This document shows positions 37,597 through 48,062 of a stretch of 64,000 bases of DNA, one piece after another. The notes beneath the pieces are model-generated. The model worked only from the letters and a program-made list of their open reading frames with translations, did not search any database and was not told the origin of the DNA. Each line of letters begins with the position of its first letter. The first letter of the stretch is position 1. The DNA lies in contig BJOX01000008.1 in assembly GCA_009731375.1 (NCBI GenBank), forward strand, positions 1,074,489-1,138,488. The letters run 5' to 3'. Origin of the DNA: Paulinella micropora. Taxonomy: Eukaryota > Cercozoa > Imbricatea > Euglyphida. A program made the position numbers and the translations under genes.

Positions 37597-39053
37597 ATGC
37601 AGGATGTCCCCCCTCCGAAAAGACAGAAGGTTCTGAACGGGCACAGCGTGTTCAAACTGGGCTTGCACCTCGGGCTTGACCTCATTCCGAAACTAGCAAA
37701 GAAGCGGCCAGAGCTTTATACTGATTACCCGTTCTTAGAAGCTTTAGACCGTATCTTGACCAGAGAACGGGCAGAAGAGAGGGCCCCCGCGCTCGAGGGC
37801 GAGATAATCCAAGTCGACCCATTTGCTCACGTTGAGCCGGATGCCGGCCTCGTTGAATTCCATGGCCGGGCTTTTCCTGACGGGATCCAGTTCCGCTCGT
37901 GTTCATTCAAAGATTTAAACGACCTCAGGCACAAGCGGGGGGAAGTGGAGTATGAATACCTGAAAGGCCAAACCGCGCGGGGCGTAGAGTTCTTGGAAAA
38001 TACAATTGTACACAAGATTGTATACAAGGGCAAGACAATCGTGTTAAAGCTTTCGAAAGAGTCGGACTTCGGGTCGGCCATGTCCGAGGCGGGCATTCAG
38101 AGCTTTCTGCTCACAAAATTGCCAAATTACGTACCGGAAGTGCTGTCCCTCTTTGTCCTAGCGTTTCCGAACTTCAATAACAGGCACGTCCTAGTAACGT
38201 GCGCGGCCTGGGCGGGGCACAGCTTTTATTCGCCCGTGCCTAAATTTGGCGCAGGAATGCCTGGTGTATTGATGCAAGGGCTTGGCATCCTGCTAGACAT
38301 GCTGGCAACCAACGGTATCATGGTGTGGGACATGGCTGTGCAAAATATGCTCTGGTCCAATGATGACAAAATCCATTTTATCGACTTTGAGCCATCGCAC
38401 GCAGCACTTTTTGTTGAACAGAAGGCGCCCTGCGGGAGGGCCCGGCGGTTGCACGCGGAGCTCAAAGATAAAGCCATCGAGGTTTCTGACGTCATCGCGT
38501 TCTCCAACGCAGTCAGTTGTTGGGCTGCGTTGCAAGGCTCGATGCTGCCACGTTATTTGCCAAAGGATTTCCCAGCAGAAGAAATCAAAGGCATGGCAAT
38601 AAAGCTTCTCGAACCAATGCTCAAGTCAAAAGGAGAGAGTTATTTGGCTTTGTGCGGTGTCTGCGCCATCTGGTGGATGGATCTCTCCAATACGCACCCG
38701 GATACCCACCCTTTTTACACGACGTTTAATTACATGTTGCGCAGAGAACCGTCTTATTACTGGCCTGCAGATTGTAAACTCAGACACTTGTTTAGCGAAC
38801 GCGGGGTTGTCGACGCAAAAGAATCCTACCTCTGCAAAACAGGATTTCTTGTCCGACAGTCATCACGGGCGGGCCCGGGAGATCCTAAGCTTCGGTTAAG
38901 TGACAATCAATTCAAGCATCCGTTCAATGACGTGCTCTTAGTACAACAAAAAATACCACGGCAGGACCCGTGGAATTATTTGCGTGAAATGTGCTACGAG
39001 TTCTTGCAGTTGCTCGTCTACGCCATGACAAGTAAGCAGGGCAAGCAGCTCTG
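37597..39053 (+). CDS. Kinase-like protein with intact catalytic residues, 3' end in a gap
   Basis: Starts MQDVPPPKRQKVL (nuclear-localisation-like). A divergent protein-kinase or aminoglycoside-phosphotransferase-like fold is suggested by KTIVLKLSKE (Lys151), MSEAGIQSFL (Glu164), NGIMVWDMAVQNMLW (Asp245, Asn250) and IHFIDFEPS (Asp263, DFE for DFG). A helical C-terminal lobe follows (VIAFSNAVSCWAALQ, CAIWWMDLSNTHPDTHPFY). At least 485 codons are readable before the gap at 39054. The pseudokinase at 39398 is a paralogue lying directly downstream. An N-terminally deleted copy lies at 4053-4451. Substrate unknown. Confidence 0.6.
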
Positions 39054-39275
39054 NNNNNNNNNNNNNNNNNNNNNNNNNNNNNNNNNNNNNNNNNNNNNNN
39101 NNNNNNNNNNNNNNNNNNNNNNNNNNNNNNNNNNNNNNNNNNNNNNNNNNNNNNNNNNNNNNNNNNNNNNNNNNNNNNNNNNNNNNNNNNNNNNNNNNNN
39201 NNNNNNNNNNNNNNNNNNNNNNNNNNNNNNNNNNNNNNNNNNNNNNNNNNNNNNNNNNNNNNNNNNNNNNNNNNN
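39054..39275. other. Assembly gap ending in a C run
   Basis: 222 N followed by about 18 C; counterpart of the gap at 3862-4052. Copy 1 shows about 100 bases that fall inside this gap. Confidence 0.95.
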
Positions 39276-39397
39276 CCCCCCCCCCCCCCCCCCTCCCCGC
39301 CCAAAAAAGAAGGAGTTGGGGTGGGCCGTGAATAGTACCGAAGACACAAAGAATTAAGAAAACAGTCCCCGCTCCCCCCGTTCCACCGGTCAGTAGT

Positions 39398-40737
39398 ATG
39401 CAGTCACAGGGGTCGGCATACGACACGGCAATGGAGGATCTGGAACAGAACCAGGGACGCCGAAGGGCGCCTAGGGTTGAAACTGCTGGAAACCCTCTTG
39501 GCGGCTCTGCTTGCCGAGCCTGGTGGCGACAACCACCAGAAATTCGAGCCACCAATTCTCGACAAAATTATGGAACACCAGGATTCTTCCCAAAAGCAAG
39601 CCTTGAAAATCCTGACACAGCCAAGCCTCGTTATGGACCGCCTGGCAATTACACAAGAAGGATGGCTGCGGAACTCAGACCCTGGCTTGTTTGTCGTAAA
39701 GAACGATCGTTATTTCCCCGACGGCTTGGAGGTGCCGGTGTGTTTGGAAAGAAATTTCTTTCGATTCGTCAAGGTCCGGGATTACATCGAATTATTGGAC
39801 ATGACCGACATGATCCAGAGACCCGAATCATCTGATATGACCAGGCTGTGGTTGATCAGGGGAGAATCGGTCGTTGTAAATAAAAGCACAGACTTTCTCG
39901 CGGGACGAAAGAACTGGAAAGAAATAGCTCTGCAGCTATACATGCACTCAGTTTTGCCCGACTTTGTAGCGCCGGTGGTCGGCGTGTTTGCGGTAGTAGA
40001 CCGCCTTCTCGTACCCACGCGAGAATACTTGTATTATTGTTGCCAAGAGGCGGCCTATAGGGGCTTGCAAGCACAAGCCGACATCGACCCCGAGACGCTT
40101 CCGGCGCTGGCGGAGGGAATCCAGATCTTGCTACAAAGCCTGGCTGAAAAACAGATTTTATATTGGGGCCTGTGTCAGCACAGATGTTATTGGGGCATAG
40201 AGGACAAAATCCGCTTTCGTGAATTTCGAACTAGCAGCATGGCTTTCTTGGTGACGACTAAGACACGCCCGTTAGAACGACAAGATTCCGAGCTGTTGCA
40301 CTTTGTTCGACAAAAAAACGCCAAACTGAAAGTGGAAGACATTACCATGCTCTCTAACGCTGCGAGCCTTTGCGCCGCGCTGCCCCCCAAAATGGTTACG
40401 GGGCCTACGCTCACAACAGCCGTTGCAAAACGCCTTGCTGCAGTCGAGCTGGCCTGCAAGGGTCACGTGCGCGCTGTGGTGGGCGGACGCGGGGACGGAG
40501 CAACGAGCGGGGCCCCTGTTCTACGCGCTAAATTACTTGTTTGACTTAAAGATAGGATGGGAACAGAGCCGTACGCCACTACACAAAGTTAGCTGGCTTG
40601 ACGAAAAAAAGCAAGCTACGTCAATTGTGAAGACTACCTACATCGGTTCTGTCCTTGACAAAGCAGGTTTGGGGCTGTACGAAAACGGCATGTACCGCAC
40701 AATAAAACTGTTAATGAAGCACGCGAGCGGTTGTTGA
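39398..40737 (+). pseudogene. Pseudokinase, inverted-repeat copy 2 with an extra frameshift
   Basis: Same gene as 2401-3739. The first frame (MQSQGSAYDTAMED...) and the long frame from 39477 overlap, so the true start probably lies at 39398 with a shift or splice near 39460, as in copy 1. A one-base insertion near 40388 (CCCCCC AAAATGG against CCCCC GAAATGG) breaks copy 2 after ALPPK, and the original frame resumes at 40423. Because the site is a homopolymer it may be an assembly error. The stop is at 40737. Confidence 0.6.
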
Positions 40738-41158
40738 GGTACGCCAAAGAGCAAACGGACCCGAGGTCCGTCTTGCGCACCTGTTGTTTTGAGGTCCTGT
40801 AACTGATCATTGCGCGCTTTGAGCAGACAAACCCCTTACAGACAACCCCCTTGGTAGGGATCCTCCATTAGATCCCGAAGAAGAAAAAAGAAGTAAGCAT
40901 TCAATAAAAACAACAAAGGAACAGGGCAAAGAAAGAGAAGGGTGTCCGATTACTGCAAAGGAAATACGGTAGGTTTTTATTAAATAGCAACATTCCTTAA
41001 TATCGCTCTTCGGCCACGGCGATAGCCCCATTTAAATCCTTGGTTGCCAATTTCCTTTTTCTCTGGCACTCTCTTTTTTGGGCTCTGGTTTAAGCAGACG
41101 GGTTGGCAGCAGGTCCTTTTCTTTTTTTACCGTCCTCTGGACTCTCTCCTTTGCCTTT

Positions 41159-42202
41159 CTAGAAGCCCGCCAGCGCCCCGTGCACCTGCGGGATCCCGCC
41201 CGCAAACAGCACTTGCAGCTGCGCGGACTCCAGTTCCTCCAGCGCTGTTTGCATGTGCAGCCGCCACTGGGGCGCGCGCGGGTCCTGCGCGAACAGCTGC
41301 ACCCAATCCAGGTACTCGTCCGCACTGCGCGCCATAATGGCGTGGAAACCGGCCGCGAATTCACAGAAGGCAGTTCCCAGCGAAACGCAGAGGGCGGGTA
41401 GCACCGCGCCGAGGGTGGTCAGGGACGCGGACTGCACCTCTTCGCAGGCCGCCGGCAGCAAACGCCGCAACGACAGGTTGCCGTGCAGGGAGGCTAGGAG
41501 CCAGCGCTCGCTTTCGTCCTGCCTGGACATGTAGTGGCCCGGCAGGGCGCGGCGCCGCACCTCGAGCGTCTCGGCGTACGCGTGCAGGTTGCAGTTGGCG
41601 TCGTCGTGCCACTGGTCGCACTCTGCTCGTACGAAGGTCTCTTGCAGCCAGCCCTCGAGCCAGGGCCCCAGGCCCACGCCGCCCAAGAGCGCGCCCACCG
41701 CGTGTGAAAAGCTCAGAGAGCCGCCGCTCTCCCACAGCCCTGCGAGTCATGACGCAGGCCGTGGCCACCAGCAGCACCAGCAGCACTGACAGCAGCGGGT
41801 CCTCGTCATGGCGCCACGGCCCGCCGCTGTTGCGAGCACCATTACGTGCCAGGCGCGCGCGTTCGCTGGGCGGCAGCGCGGCGCCGACCGCCTGCCAGTG
41901 CAGGCAGTGGCGCAAGAGCAGGCACAGCAGCACCTGCAGCCTCAAACGCCGGCGGCGCGTGGGCGGGCCGTAGCACACGAGCGCCTTGCCAAACGCCCTG
42001 TCCAGATCGGCGTCCCGCTGCTGCAGCGTCGCGATCAGCGCCAGCAAAAAGGTCGCGCCGCGCCCCGTGCTTAGTTCCGCCAGCAGCTGCAGAATCGCAC
42101 CCGCGAGCACGGGGCCGGGCTGGTGGCGTTGGAACTGTGCACAGGCCTGGTCCAGCCCGGCCCGCGCGCCGTCGTCCAACGTCGCGGTAGCTGCCGCGAA
42201 GG
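41159..42202 (-). pseudogene. 3' part of the MYND-finger gene (copy 2), abutting the viral left end
   Basis: Inverted duplicate of 936-1979, with a Met-to-Arg codon change (about 41751) as the visible difference. It reads leftward out of the viral terminus, so with the virus removed it would continue the exon that ends at 27942. Confidence 0.55.
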
Positions 42203-42209
42203 CCCCGGG

Positions 42210-42348
42210 AGTAGATGATACACAAAATCTCGTCGTGAATTTTTGCAAAATCCACGACTTCGTTTTGTGTGTTGCACCCTCTCCTGTTGATAGTAGATAC
42301 AAAGAAACAAAAACAACCAAATAGCCTTATATAGCACACTACAAGAAA
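42210..42348 (+). repeat. Left terminal inverted repeat of viral copy 2
   Basis: Reverse complement of 790-928. Preceded by CCCGGG (42204-42209) and host coding DNA. Confidence 0.9.
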
Positions 42349-42539
42349 AAAAGTATGTATCATTAAATTGACCTTTTTCGTCTTACTCTTCCAACTTCAA
42401 CTCAACCACCTACCACACACAAGTATGGTATGAGTAAATCTCTTTGAAATGAAGAGGGCTTTCGCCCAATTTTTTTAAAATTGAAAACACACTAGTTTAT
42501 ACTCCTATGTGCTAAAGGAGTAAGTGGTTATAACCACTT

Positions 42540-43013
42540 TTATTCAATTCTTTGTCTTTTATATTTCTCATATTCTTCAATTACATTATATGTTGTTTTT
42601 CCTCCTTCAATCATTTTTCTTCCTCTAATCTCATTATCAACTCCCATTGGTTGATTTTCGGCACTTAGCAAATTCTCAAATAATCGTAATTGTTTTTTCT
42701 TGTTCAGTTCTTTTCTCTTTTCTTCTCTCTTTACCAAATCTATTTTTTCCTTTCTTTCTTTTTCTCCTTTTCGCATTTCAAGCATTTCGTTAATAGCATT
42801 TCCTTTATTTTCGCACTCTCTTTTTTGCTTTTCCAATTCAATCCTTTCTTTCTCATTCTCGTCAAGTTTGCTTTGTATTATTTCATTTCTTGTTTCGTTT
42901 TTCAATTTTTGTTTTCTTAACTGAGAGTAATGTGTATCTTCTAATTTTTCTAACCACTTATTGTGGTATTCTCTTTCAGTATATTCTCCATCACTGCTAT
43001 CGTCATCACTCAT
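42540..43013 (-). CDS. Viral hypothetical coiled-coil protein (copy 2)
   Basis: Apparently identical to 125-598, same stop and same following stem-loops (42456-42539). Transcribed toward the left viral end. Confidence 0.6.
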   Translation of the reverse strand: MSDDDSSDGEYTEREYHNKWLEKLEDTHYSQLRKQKLKNETRNEIIQSKLDENEKERIELEKQKRECENKGNAINEMLEMRKGEKERKEKIDLVKREEKRKELNKKKQLRLFENLLSAENQPMGVDNEIRGRKMIEGGKTTYNVIEEYEKYKRQRIE

Positions 43014-43304
43014 TCTTGTTCGCACTTTGACTGATTAAGACTATTCTGAAAAATGAAAAGTTGGACACTTTCCAGTTTGTCAAAATCTGGCAAGAGGGTA
43101 AATTGACCTGAGCCTATAGGTGGCTGGTGTAAAAAAATTTTCGCTTTTCCTTTTTTAAGGCATTTCAAACGAACAGCCGAAATCCAGAAATTCACACAAT
43201 TGAGTTAAATGTTTTTCCTCGTGCTTTTTCGTTCTGCGACTTTTTTTTCAGAATTCCCAAAGTGGCTAAGACAAGAAGTCCAAACCCTTGTCTGTTATGT
43301 AGGT

Positions 43305-43483
43305 ATGGCCGACAACGAACCGCGGGAGGAGCCAGAGGAGGCTGAAGGCAAGGTTCCAGAACAGAAGCAATCCGAAGATCCTGAAGTAAGGGTANNNNNN
43401 NNNNATTGTGGGATAATATCGGCTCAGTCGCGGATTATTATGGTCTCACCGTAAAGACGGCTTACAGGGTTGTGTTTAATTAA
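43305..43483 (+). CDS. Viral MADNE protein, both ends with a gap between
   Basis: N-terminal acidic part (MADNEPREEPEEAEGKVPEQ...) up to the gap at 43395-43404, then the last 26 codons (LWDNIGSVADYYG...) shared with 8484-8562. The gap length is nominal: about 290 bases of copy 1 (8195-8483) have no counterpart here. Upstream (43209-43304) is a T-rich leader with TTTTTTTTCAG, which could be a splice acceptor. Confidence 0.45.
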
Positions 43484-43639
43484 AGGCGTTCTACCACCGC
43501 CACTATTATACTGGCTTCTTTGTCCCGATTAATCAGGTTTTTCCATGGGGACCAAGCATTCGTTTTAAACTGGGCAAAGAAGTTAGTCTAATAGTATTTT
43601 TTTATTTTCATTAAAGGTCAAGTATTACTTTAGCCTTTC

Positions 43640-44607
43640 GTTCTCTCTTACTTGTTCTGATGTTTTCTGGTTCTATTTCTCTCTCTTTAGCAATTCTTTT
43701 GCCTTCTTCTCTTTTATAACTTCTTTAGTTTGCTCTTTCATATCTTTTTCTTCGTCAATTGGTTTTGTAAAATCTGTTTTCAATAAATCCCTCGGGCTTA
43801 CTATCTCGTCGTTATTTAATATGATTTTTAATCCGGAACGGCCTTTAACTTTATAAATAATTTTGCTGAAACTCTTTCCGCCTTTGGAAAATAAATTCCT
43901 TTTATTTTCCTTACGAACTCTATCTCCGATATTGAATTCATTAATAAGGTTATCTCTAGTTATGACTTGCTTGTTTTTATCTCTTCTAGCAAAGACGTCC
44001 ACCGGTCTGGCTTTGAATTCCCCTATGTAATTTATGATTATAAGCATTAACCAAATCTTGAATATAACTTACCCAGTCAAAATTTCTAGTTGTTTCAAAT
44101 AATAAATCCAACCACCTTCTAATACTCCTTATAACTCTATCAACAACCGCTAAGGCTCTGTGGTCCCCTACTTCAACCACATTGTGCATAATACCATTTT
44201 GAATAAAATAATCACGAGTAGCACCTTTATATTCTCCTCCGCTGTCGGTTGTAATTGATTTAGGTTTATAAGGTATAGATTTCAAAGCAATAATAAACTT
44301 CTTTCGCTGTTTTATTTTTTAATGGAATGATTATTAAATATCTTGAATGACAATCAATCCAAACAAGCATCCAAGCATATCCTTTATTTCCTTTCTTATC
44401 TTTTATCTTACTCATATCTGCTAAGTCTTAGAAAACTTGGTCTAATGGATTATCAACCCATATAGTATTCCATATTTTCGGGTTCTTTTTCTGGTGGTGT
44501 ATTTCAAGGGCTTCTTCTTCTTTTGTTTTAACTACTTCTCCCGTAGGTGTGTCTTCTAATTGACTATTACGATTTTGATTATTAATAATTGTATGTTTAT
44601 GGTCCAT
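43640..44607 (-). pseudogene. Viral integrase, copy 2, inactivated
   Basis: Carries the same in-frame TAA and the same core/SH3 frameshift as copy 1, plus a private extra A near 44288 (AAAGCAATAATAAAC) that breaks the N-terminal part of the core, and small CT indels at the 3' end. Catalytic pattern as in copy 1. Confidence 0.8.
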
Positions 44608-44642
44608 TTATGCAAAATATAAAAATATTTTTTTTATATACA

Positions 44643-45175
44643 ATGCCGACCGTCAAAGTCTTAAGAAAGGTATTAGGTGAAGAAAAACGGAGGAGATGCC
44701 CGAAAATTAGCAAATTAAAAAAGTCAGAACTACTTAAATTGATGGAACAATATGGGAAGATGGTTTCGGAAAAGAAAAATTTAAGAAAACTACAAAACCA
44801 CCACCTAAGTTTAAACCTTCAGAAAAAAAGCAAACTGCTATTAAGCCAACCAATGACATTTCATTAAGTGGAGATACAATGAGAGAGATTGAAAAACTAA
44901 ACAATGATTTAAGTAAATTTAGAGATGATGTTCATGATACACCTTTATACAGAAAAATAAGGAAAGGAACAAAGAAAGAAACTTTTGATGAAATTCAAAA
45001 TATTCAAAGTATTTTGAATGAAAGACGAAATGAACTTATAAAAAGGATTAAGAATTTTGAAAAAAAGAATGTAAAATATCTTGAAGAAATAGATTATATT
45101 TTTATCAATACAACTACAATTAACAACAAATTAAAAACTATGTTAAAAAATTATAGAAAAGATAAGTGGGATTAG
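44643..45175 (+). pseudogene. Viral SAP-like basic protein, copy 2
   Basis: Open from the ATG through the SAP-like segment (SELLKLMEQYGKMVSEKK), then a missing A near 44780 (GAAAAATTTAAG) shifts the frame. The downstream part from 44879 matches copy 1 in its original frame. Confidence 0.5.
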
Positions 45176-45699
45176 AATTTTAAGAAACATTTTTCAACAT
45201 CATTATTTTTTTCCTTCTTACCACCGCCAGAAGATTGATTATATACTTTTACACTCACACTACTAGACTTCTTACCTTTGCCTTTCTTTGGCTTCGGTTC
45301 TTCTTCTTCGCTACTTTCGCTTTCACTTTCTTCACTCTCGGGCTCAGGCTCTGGCTTCTTACTCTTCTTCTTTTCTCTCTTAGTTTCCGCTTTCGCTCTT
45401 TTGATTTTCATATTAGCCATCTTTTCTGCTATCAGGTCAGTAAAATCAACCTCATCCTCACTATCACTGTTTTGCTCTGGTGTGTCATCTTGTTCCTTTT
45501 CATTAATGATATCGGTAGCCACATTTTTATTTTCTATCTCTGCTATTTTTTGTTCCATGTCTTCGTCTTCGCTTTTAACCGCATTTCGGTATTGTTCCAA
45601 AACCTTTTTGGCATGTTCCATCTTTCGTTGTTTCGCTTTCGCTTTTATTCCTTCCACAGCACTCCCCCAATTCTTACGACTTGCTTCGGGAGACGGCAT
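45172..45699 (-). CDS. Viral hypothetical charged protein, copy 2
   Basis: 175 codons, counterpart of 10251-10775 with several substitutions and an added Asn codon, frame kept. Confidence 0.55.
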   Translation of the reverse strand: MPSPEASRKNWGSAVEGIKAKAKQRKMEHAKKVLEQYRNAVKSEDEDMEQKIAEIENKNVATDIINEKEQDDTPEQNSDSEDEVDFTDLIAEKMANMKIKRAKAETKREKKKSKKPEPEPESEESESESSEEEEPKPKKGKGKKSSSVSVKVYNQSSGGGKKEKNNDVEKCFLKF

Positions 45700-45831
45700 T
45701 TATACTAAGATTATTATATTTTAGTATTTTTTAAATAATTAATTAATTGATATTTTATTCTGACTTCGTCATCATAAAAACATCGCTTCCGATTAATTTT
45801 TTTTTTAATTTTTTTTGCTTAATATACGAAT

Positions 45832-46528
45832 ATGGCAGGTTCCTCCTTCAAGTCGCTCTTGGGATTGTCAGAATTGGCCGTTGATAGTCTAGATATACTT
45901 AACTTAGACCTTACTAATACTAATATCACAGGCTTAAACACAGACAGAGTGCCAGAAGATGAAAACCCTTTGAACCTCTACTATACCGATTTACGATTTG
46001 ACACAAGATTATCTACCAAATCAACTACTGACATTAAAGAAGGAAGCCGTTTATACTACACAGAGCAACGAGTAAGGGATAATGATGAAGTCAAAGCCTC
46101 AACTCAACACCGCTCTAATACTTCCAATCCACACCAAACCAGTTTATATAATTTGATAGACACAAACATATTTGCACAAGCAAGCGGACAATACTTAACT
46201 TACAACGATGTAGAAGGCAAATGGAAGAATACGGCCCTTGGTTCAATTGATACACTTTCAGATGTAGTCATTACAGCACCAGTGGCGATGAAATGTTATC
46301 TAACATATAACTCAATAAACTGGGTAAATAAAACATTTCCGATAAATGTTGATGAAACAGGCAACATTAGTATGGGAATGAAGAATATAATAAACGTAAA
46401 TTTACTAAATGACAAAGGTGTTGATGAATGGATATTTGAGCATAATGATAATAATAATAAGGTGACAGCATCTGGAAGTATAGACACACATAGCGATGTG
46501 ACAATATCAGGTTTTCCAGCAGATAACC
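45832..46528 (+). pseudogene. Viral fibre gene, 5' fragment of copy 2
   Basis: Matches 11576-12272 (offset 34256). Cut after SGFPADN; the frame then reads into the host GC-rich repeat and stops. The spacer before it (45700-45831) replaces the GIY-YIG region of copy 1. Confidence 0.85.
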
Positions 46529-47580
46529 GAGGAGCTGGCGGTCGGGGAACGAGTGTCTGAGCTCGAGGTGTTGGCGGAGGAACTGGCGGTAGTGGAACGT
46601 GTGTTTGAGGCCGAGTCGCTTACAAAGAGAGAGGAACTGGCTGGGGATCGGGTCGCTGAAGCTACGGAGGAGCTGGCGGTCGCGGAGCGGATTGCTGAGC
46701 CCGAGGTGGTGGCGGAGGGGCTGGCGGAGGGGCTGGCGGTCGCGGAGCGGGTTGCCGAGCCCGAGGTGGTGGCGGAGGGGCTGGCGGAGGGGCTGGCGGT
46801 CGCGGAGCGGGTTGCCGAGCCCGAGGTGGTGGCGGAGGGGCTGGCGGAGGGGCTGGCGGTCGCGGAGCGGGTTGCCGAGCCCGAGGTGGTGGCGGAGGGG
46901 CTGGCGGAGGGGCTGGCGGTCGCGGAGCGGGTTGCCGAGCCCGAGGTGGTGGCGGAGGGGCTGGCGGAGGGGCTGGCGGTCGCGGAGCGGGTTGCCGAGC
47001 CCGAGGTGGTGGCGGAGGGGCTGGCGGAGGGGCTGGCGGTCGCGGAGCGGGTTGCCGAGCCCGAGGTGGTGGCGGAGGGGCTGGCGGAGGGGCTGGCGGT
47101 CGCGGAGCGGGTTGCCGAGCCCGAGGTGGTGGCGGAGGGGCTGGCGGAGGGGCTGGCGGTCGCGGAGCGGGTTGCCGAGCCCGAGGTGGTGGCGGAGGGG
47201 CTGGCGGAGGAGCTGGGGGTCACGGAACGGGTTGCTGAGCCCGAGGTGGTGGCGGAGGGGCTGGCGGTCGCGGAGCGGGTTGCCGAGCCCGAGGTGGTGG
47301 CGGAGGAGCTGGCCGTAGGAGAACGGGTGGTCGAGGGCGATGCAGTAACTGAGGGGGAGTCTGTAGCGGGCTTGCCGGGCGACCCGCTTATAAAATTAGG
47401 CAGAGTAATACCTGGCGGGCGTGTACCAGCTTGATTCCCCGCCATGGAATTACTGCTATCCTCATCTAGATTGGTACCTTGGTCTTGATTCGTCGTGTCT
47501 GATCTGCGCTTTTCTGCGCTAGCCAAACCTCCACACACAACACTAAGAGAATGATCGCACTCCCCGTGAAAGGGACGACG
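46529..47580 (-). pseudogene. Mucin-like Ser/Thr/Ala-repeat host protein, 3' end replaced by virus
   Basis: Minus-strand reading with an ATG at 47445 (MAGNQAGTRPPGITLPNF...), possibly continuing from upstream codons (HSLSVVCGGLASAEKRR). A repeat of SATASPSASPSATTSGSATR follows, and the frame ends a few codons inside viral sequence (VICWKT). The composition is that of a glycosylated wall or surface protein. The opposite strand is also open because of the 60-bp period; I prefer the minus reading because Ser/Thr mucin repeats are common in algae and fungi-like protists. Confidence 0.4.
46681..47316. repeat. 60-bp tandem repeat, about nine units plus degenerate shorter units
   Basis: Unit CGCGGAGCGGGTTGCCGAGC... 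repeats with a strict 60-base period from 46681 to about 47220, most copies identical, then shorter variants to 47316. The 60-base unit is a multiple of three, so all frames stay open. Confidence 0.95.
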
Positions 47581-48062
47581 GGGGGGGGGGGGGGGGGGGG
47601 GGGCNNNNNNNNNNAATGTTTTCTTGTCGTACGATCGGTCGCCCCCCGATTTTTTATTCTTCTTCTTATTATTATTTCTCTCTTTTCCTTTCGTGTCCCC
47701 AAGTTTTTTCTTGTCTTGTTGCGGAACAGCAAGAAAGAAAAGGACAAAAAAAAAGCTTGGGAAAGGGGCGGGGGAGAGAGGGGAGGGAGCAACAAAATGA
47801 TTTCTTCTTTCCTGTATTTTTCTGTCGACAGCCCTTCTTTTCTGTTGTAAAAAGAAAGAGAGGGATTGGAACAACAAACGTGTAATAAACCCCCGTGCAG
47901 CAAAATTAAAGAAAATGGCTTGATAGCAAGCAAAAAAGCCGTGGGCGGGCCGACGTCTTAAGAAAGCATTTTTTTCCCCCAACCCTCCTGCTAAACACTG
48001 CCACTAAAAAGCCAAAAAAAAAAAAAGCAGACCACGAGGCACACCGACGTACTTCTTTTGCC
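47581..48062. other. Spacer with G run, gap and purine/pyrimidine tracts
   Basis: G run (47581-47603), 10-N gap (47605-47614), T-rich and A-rich stretches and AATAAA at 47883. No gene supported. Confidence 0.4.

Larger units (their letters stand above)
38770..43138 (-). repeat. Right arm of a large inverted repeat (left arm 1-4451)
   Basis: The two arms match as reverse complements from the viral end through the MYND-gene tail and the pseudokinase into the kinase gene. Only a handful of differences are visible by eye, apart from differently sized gaps. Coordinates sum to 43138 in the outer part, 43137 after a one-base insertion near 40388, and 43221 beyond the gap. Confidence 0.9.
42210..46528 (+). 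mobile_element. Integrated virus, copy 2 (left part only)
   Basis: Left terminal repeat, the coiled-coil ORF, the start of the MADNE ORF, a 10-N gap, then integrase, SAP-like, charged-protein and fibre genes matching 8484-12272 of copy 1. Ends abruptly inside the fibre gene, where GC-rich repeats begin. Lacks the GIY-YIG gene. Differences from copy 1 (substitutions and small indels) are more frequent than between the inverted-repeat arms. Confidence 0.9.

Noticed and set aside
46681-47316. CRISPR-like array
   Set aside because: Units are contiguous 60-bp copies without spacers, in GC-rich eukaryotic coding DNA.
46553-47434. Plus-strand frame with VAEGLAEGLAVAERVAEPE repeats
   Set aside because: Shadow of the 60-bp repeat. 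The minus-strand Ser/Thr reading has a more natural composition; I keep some doubt because both are open.
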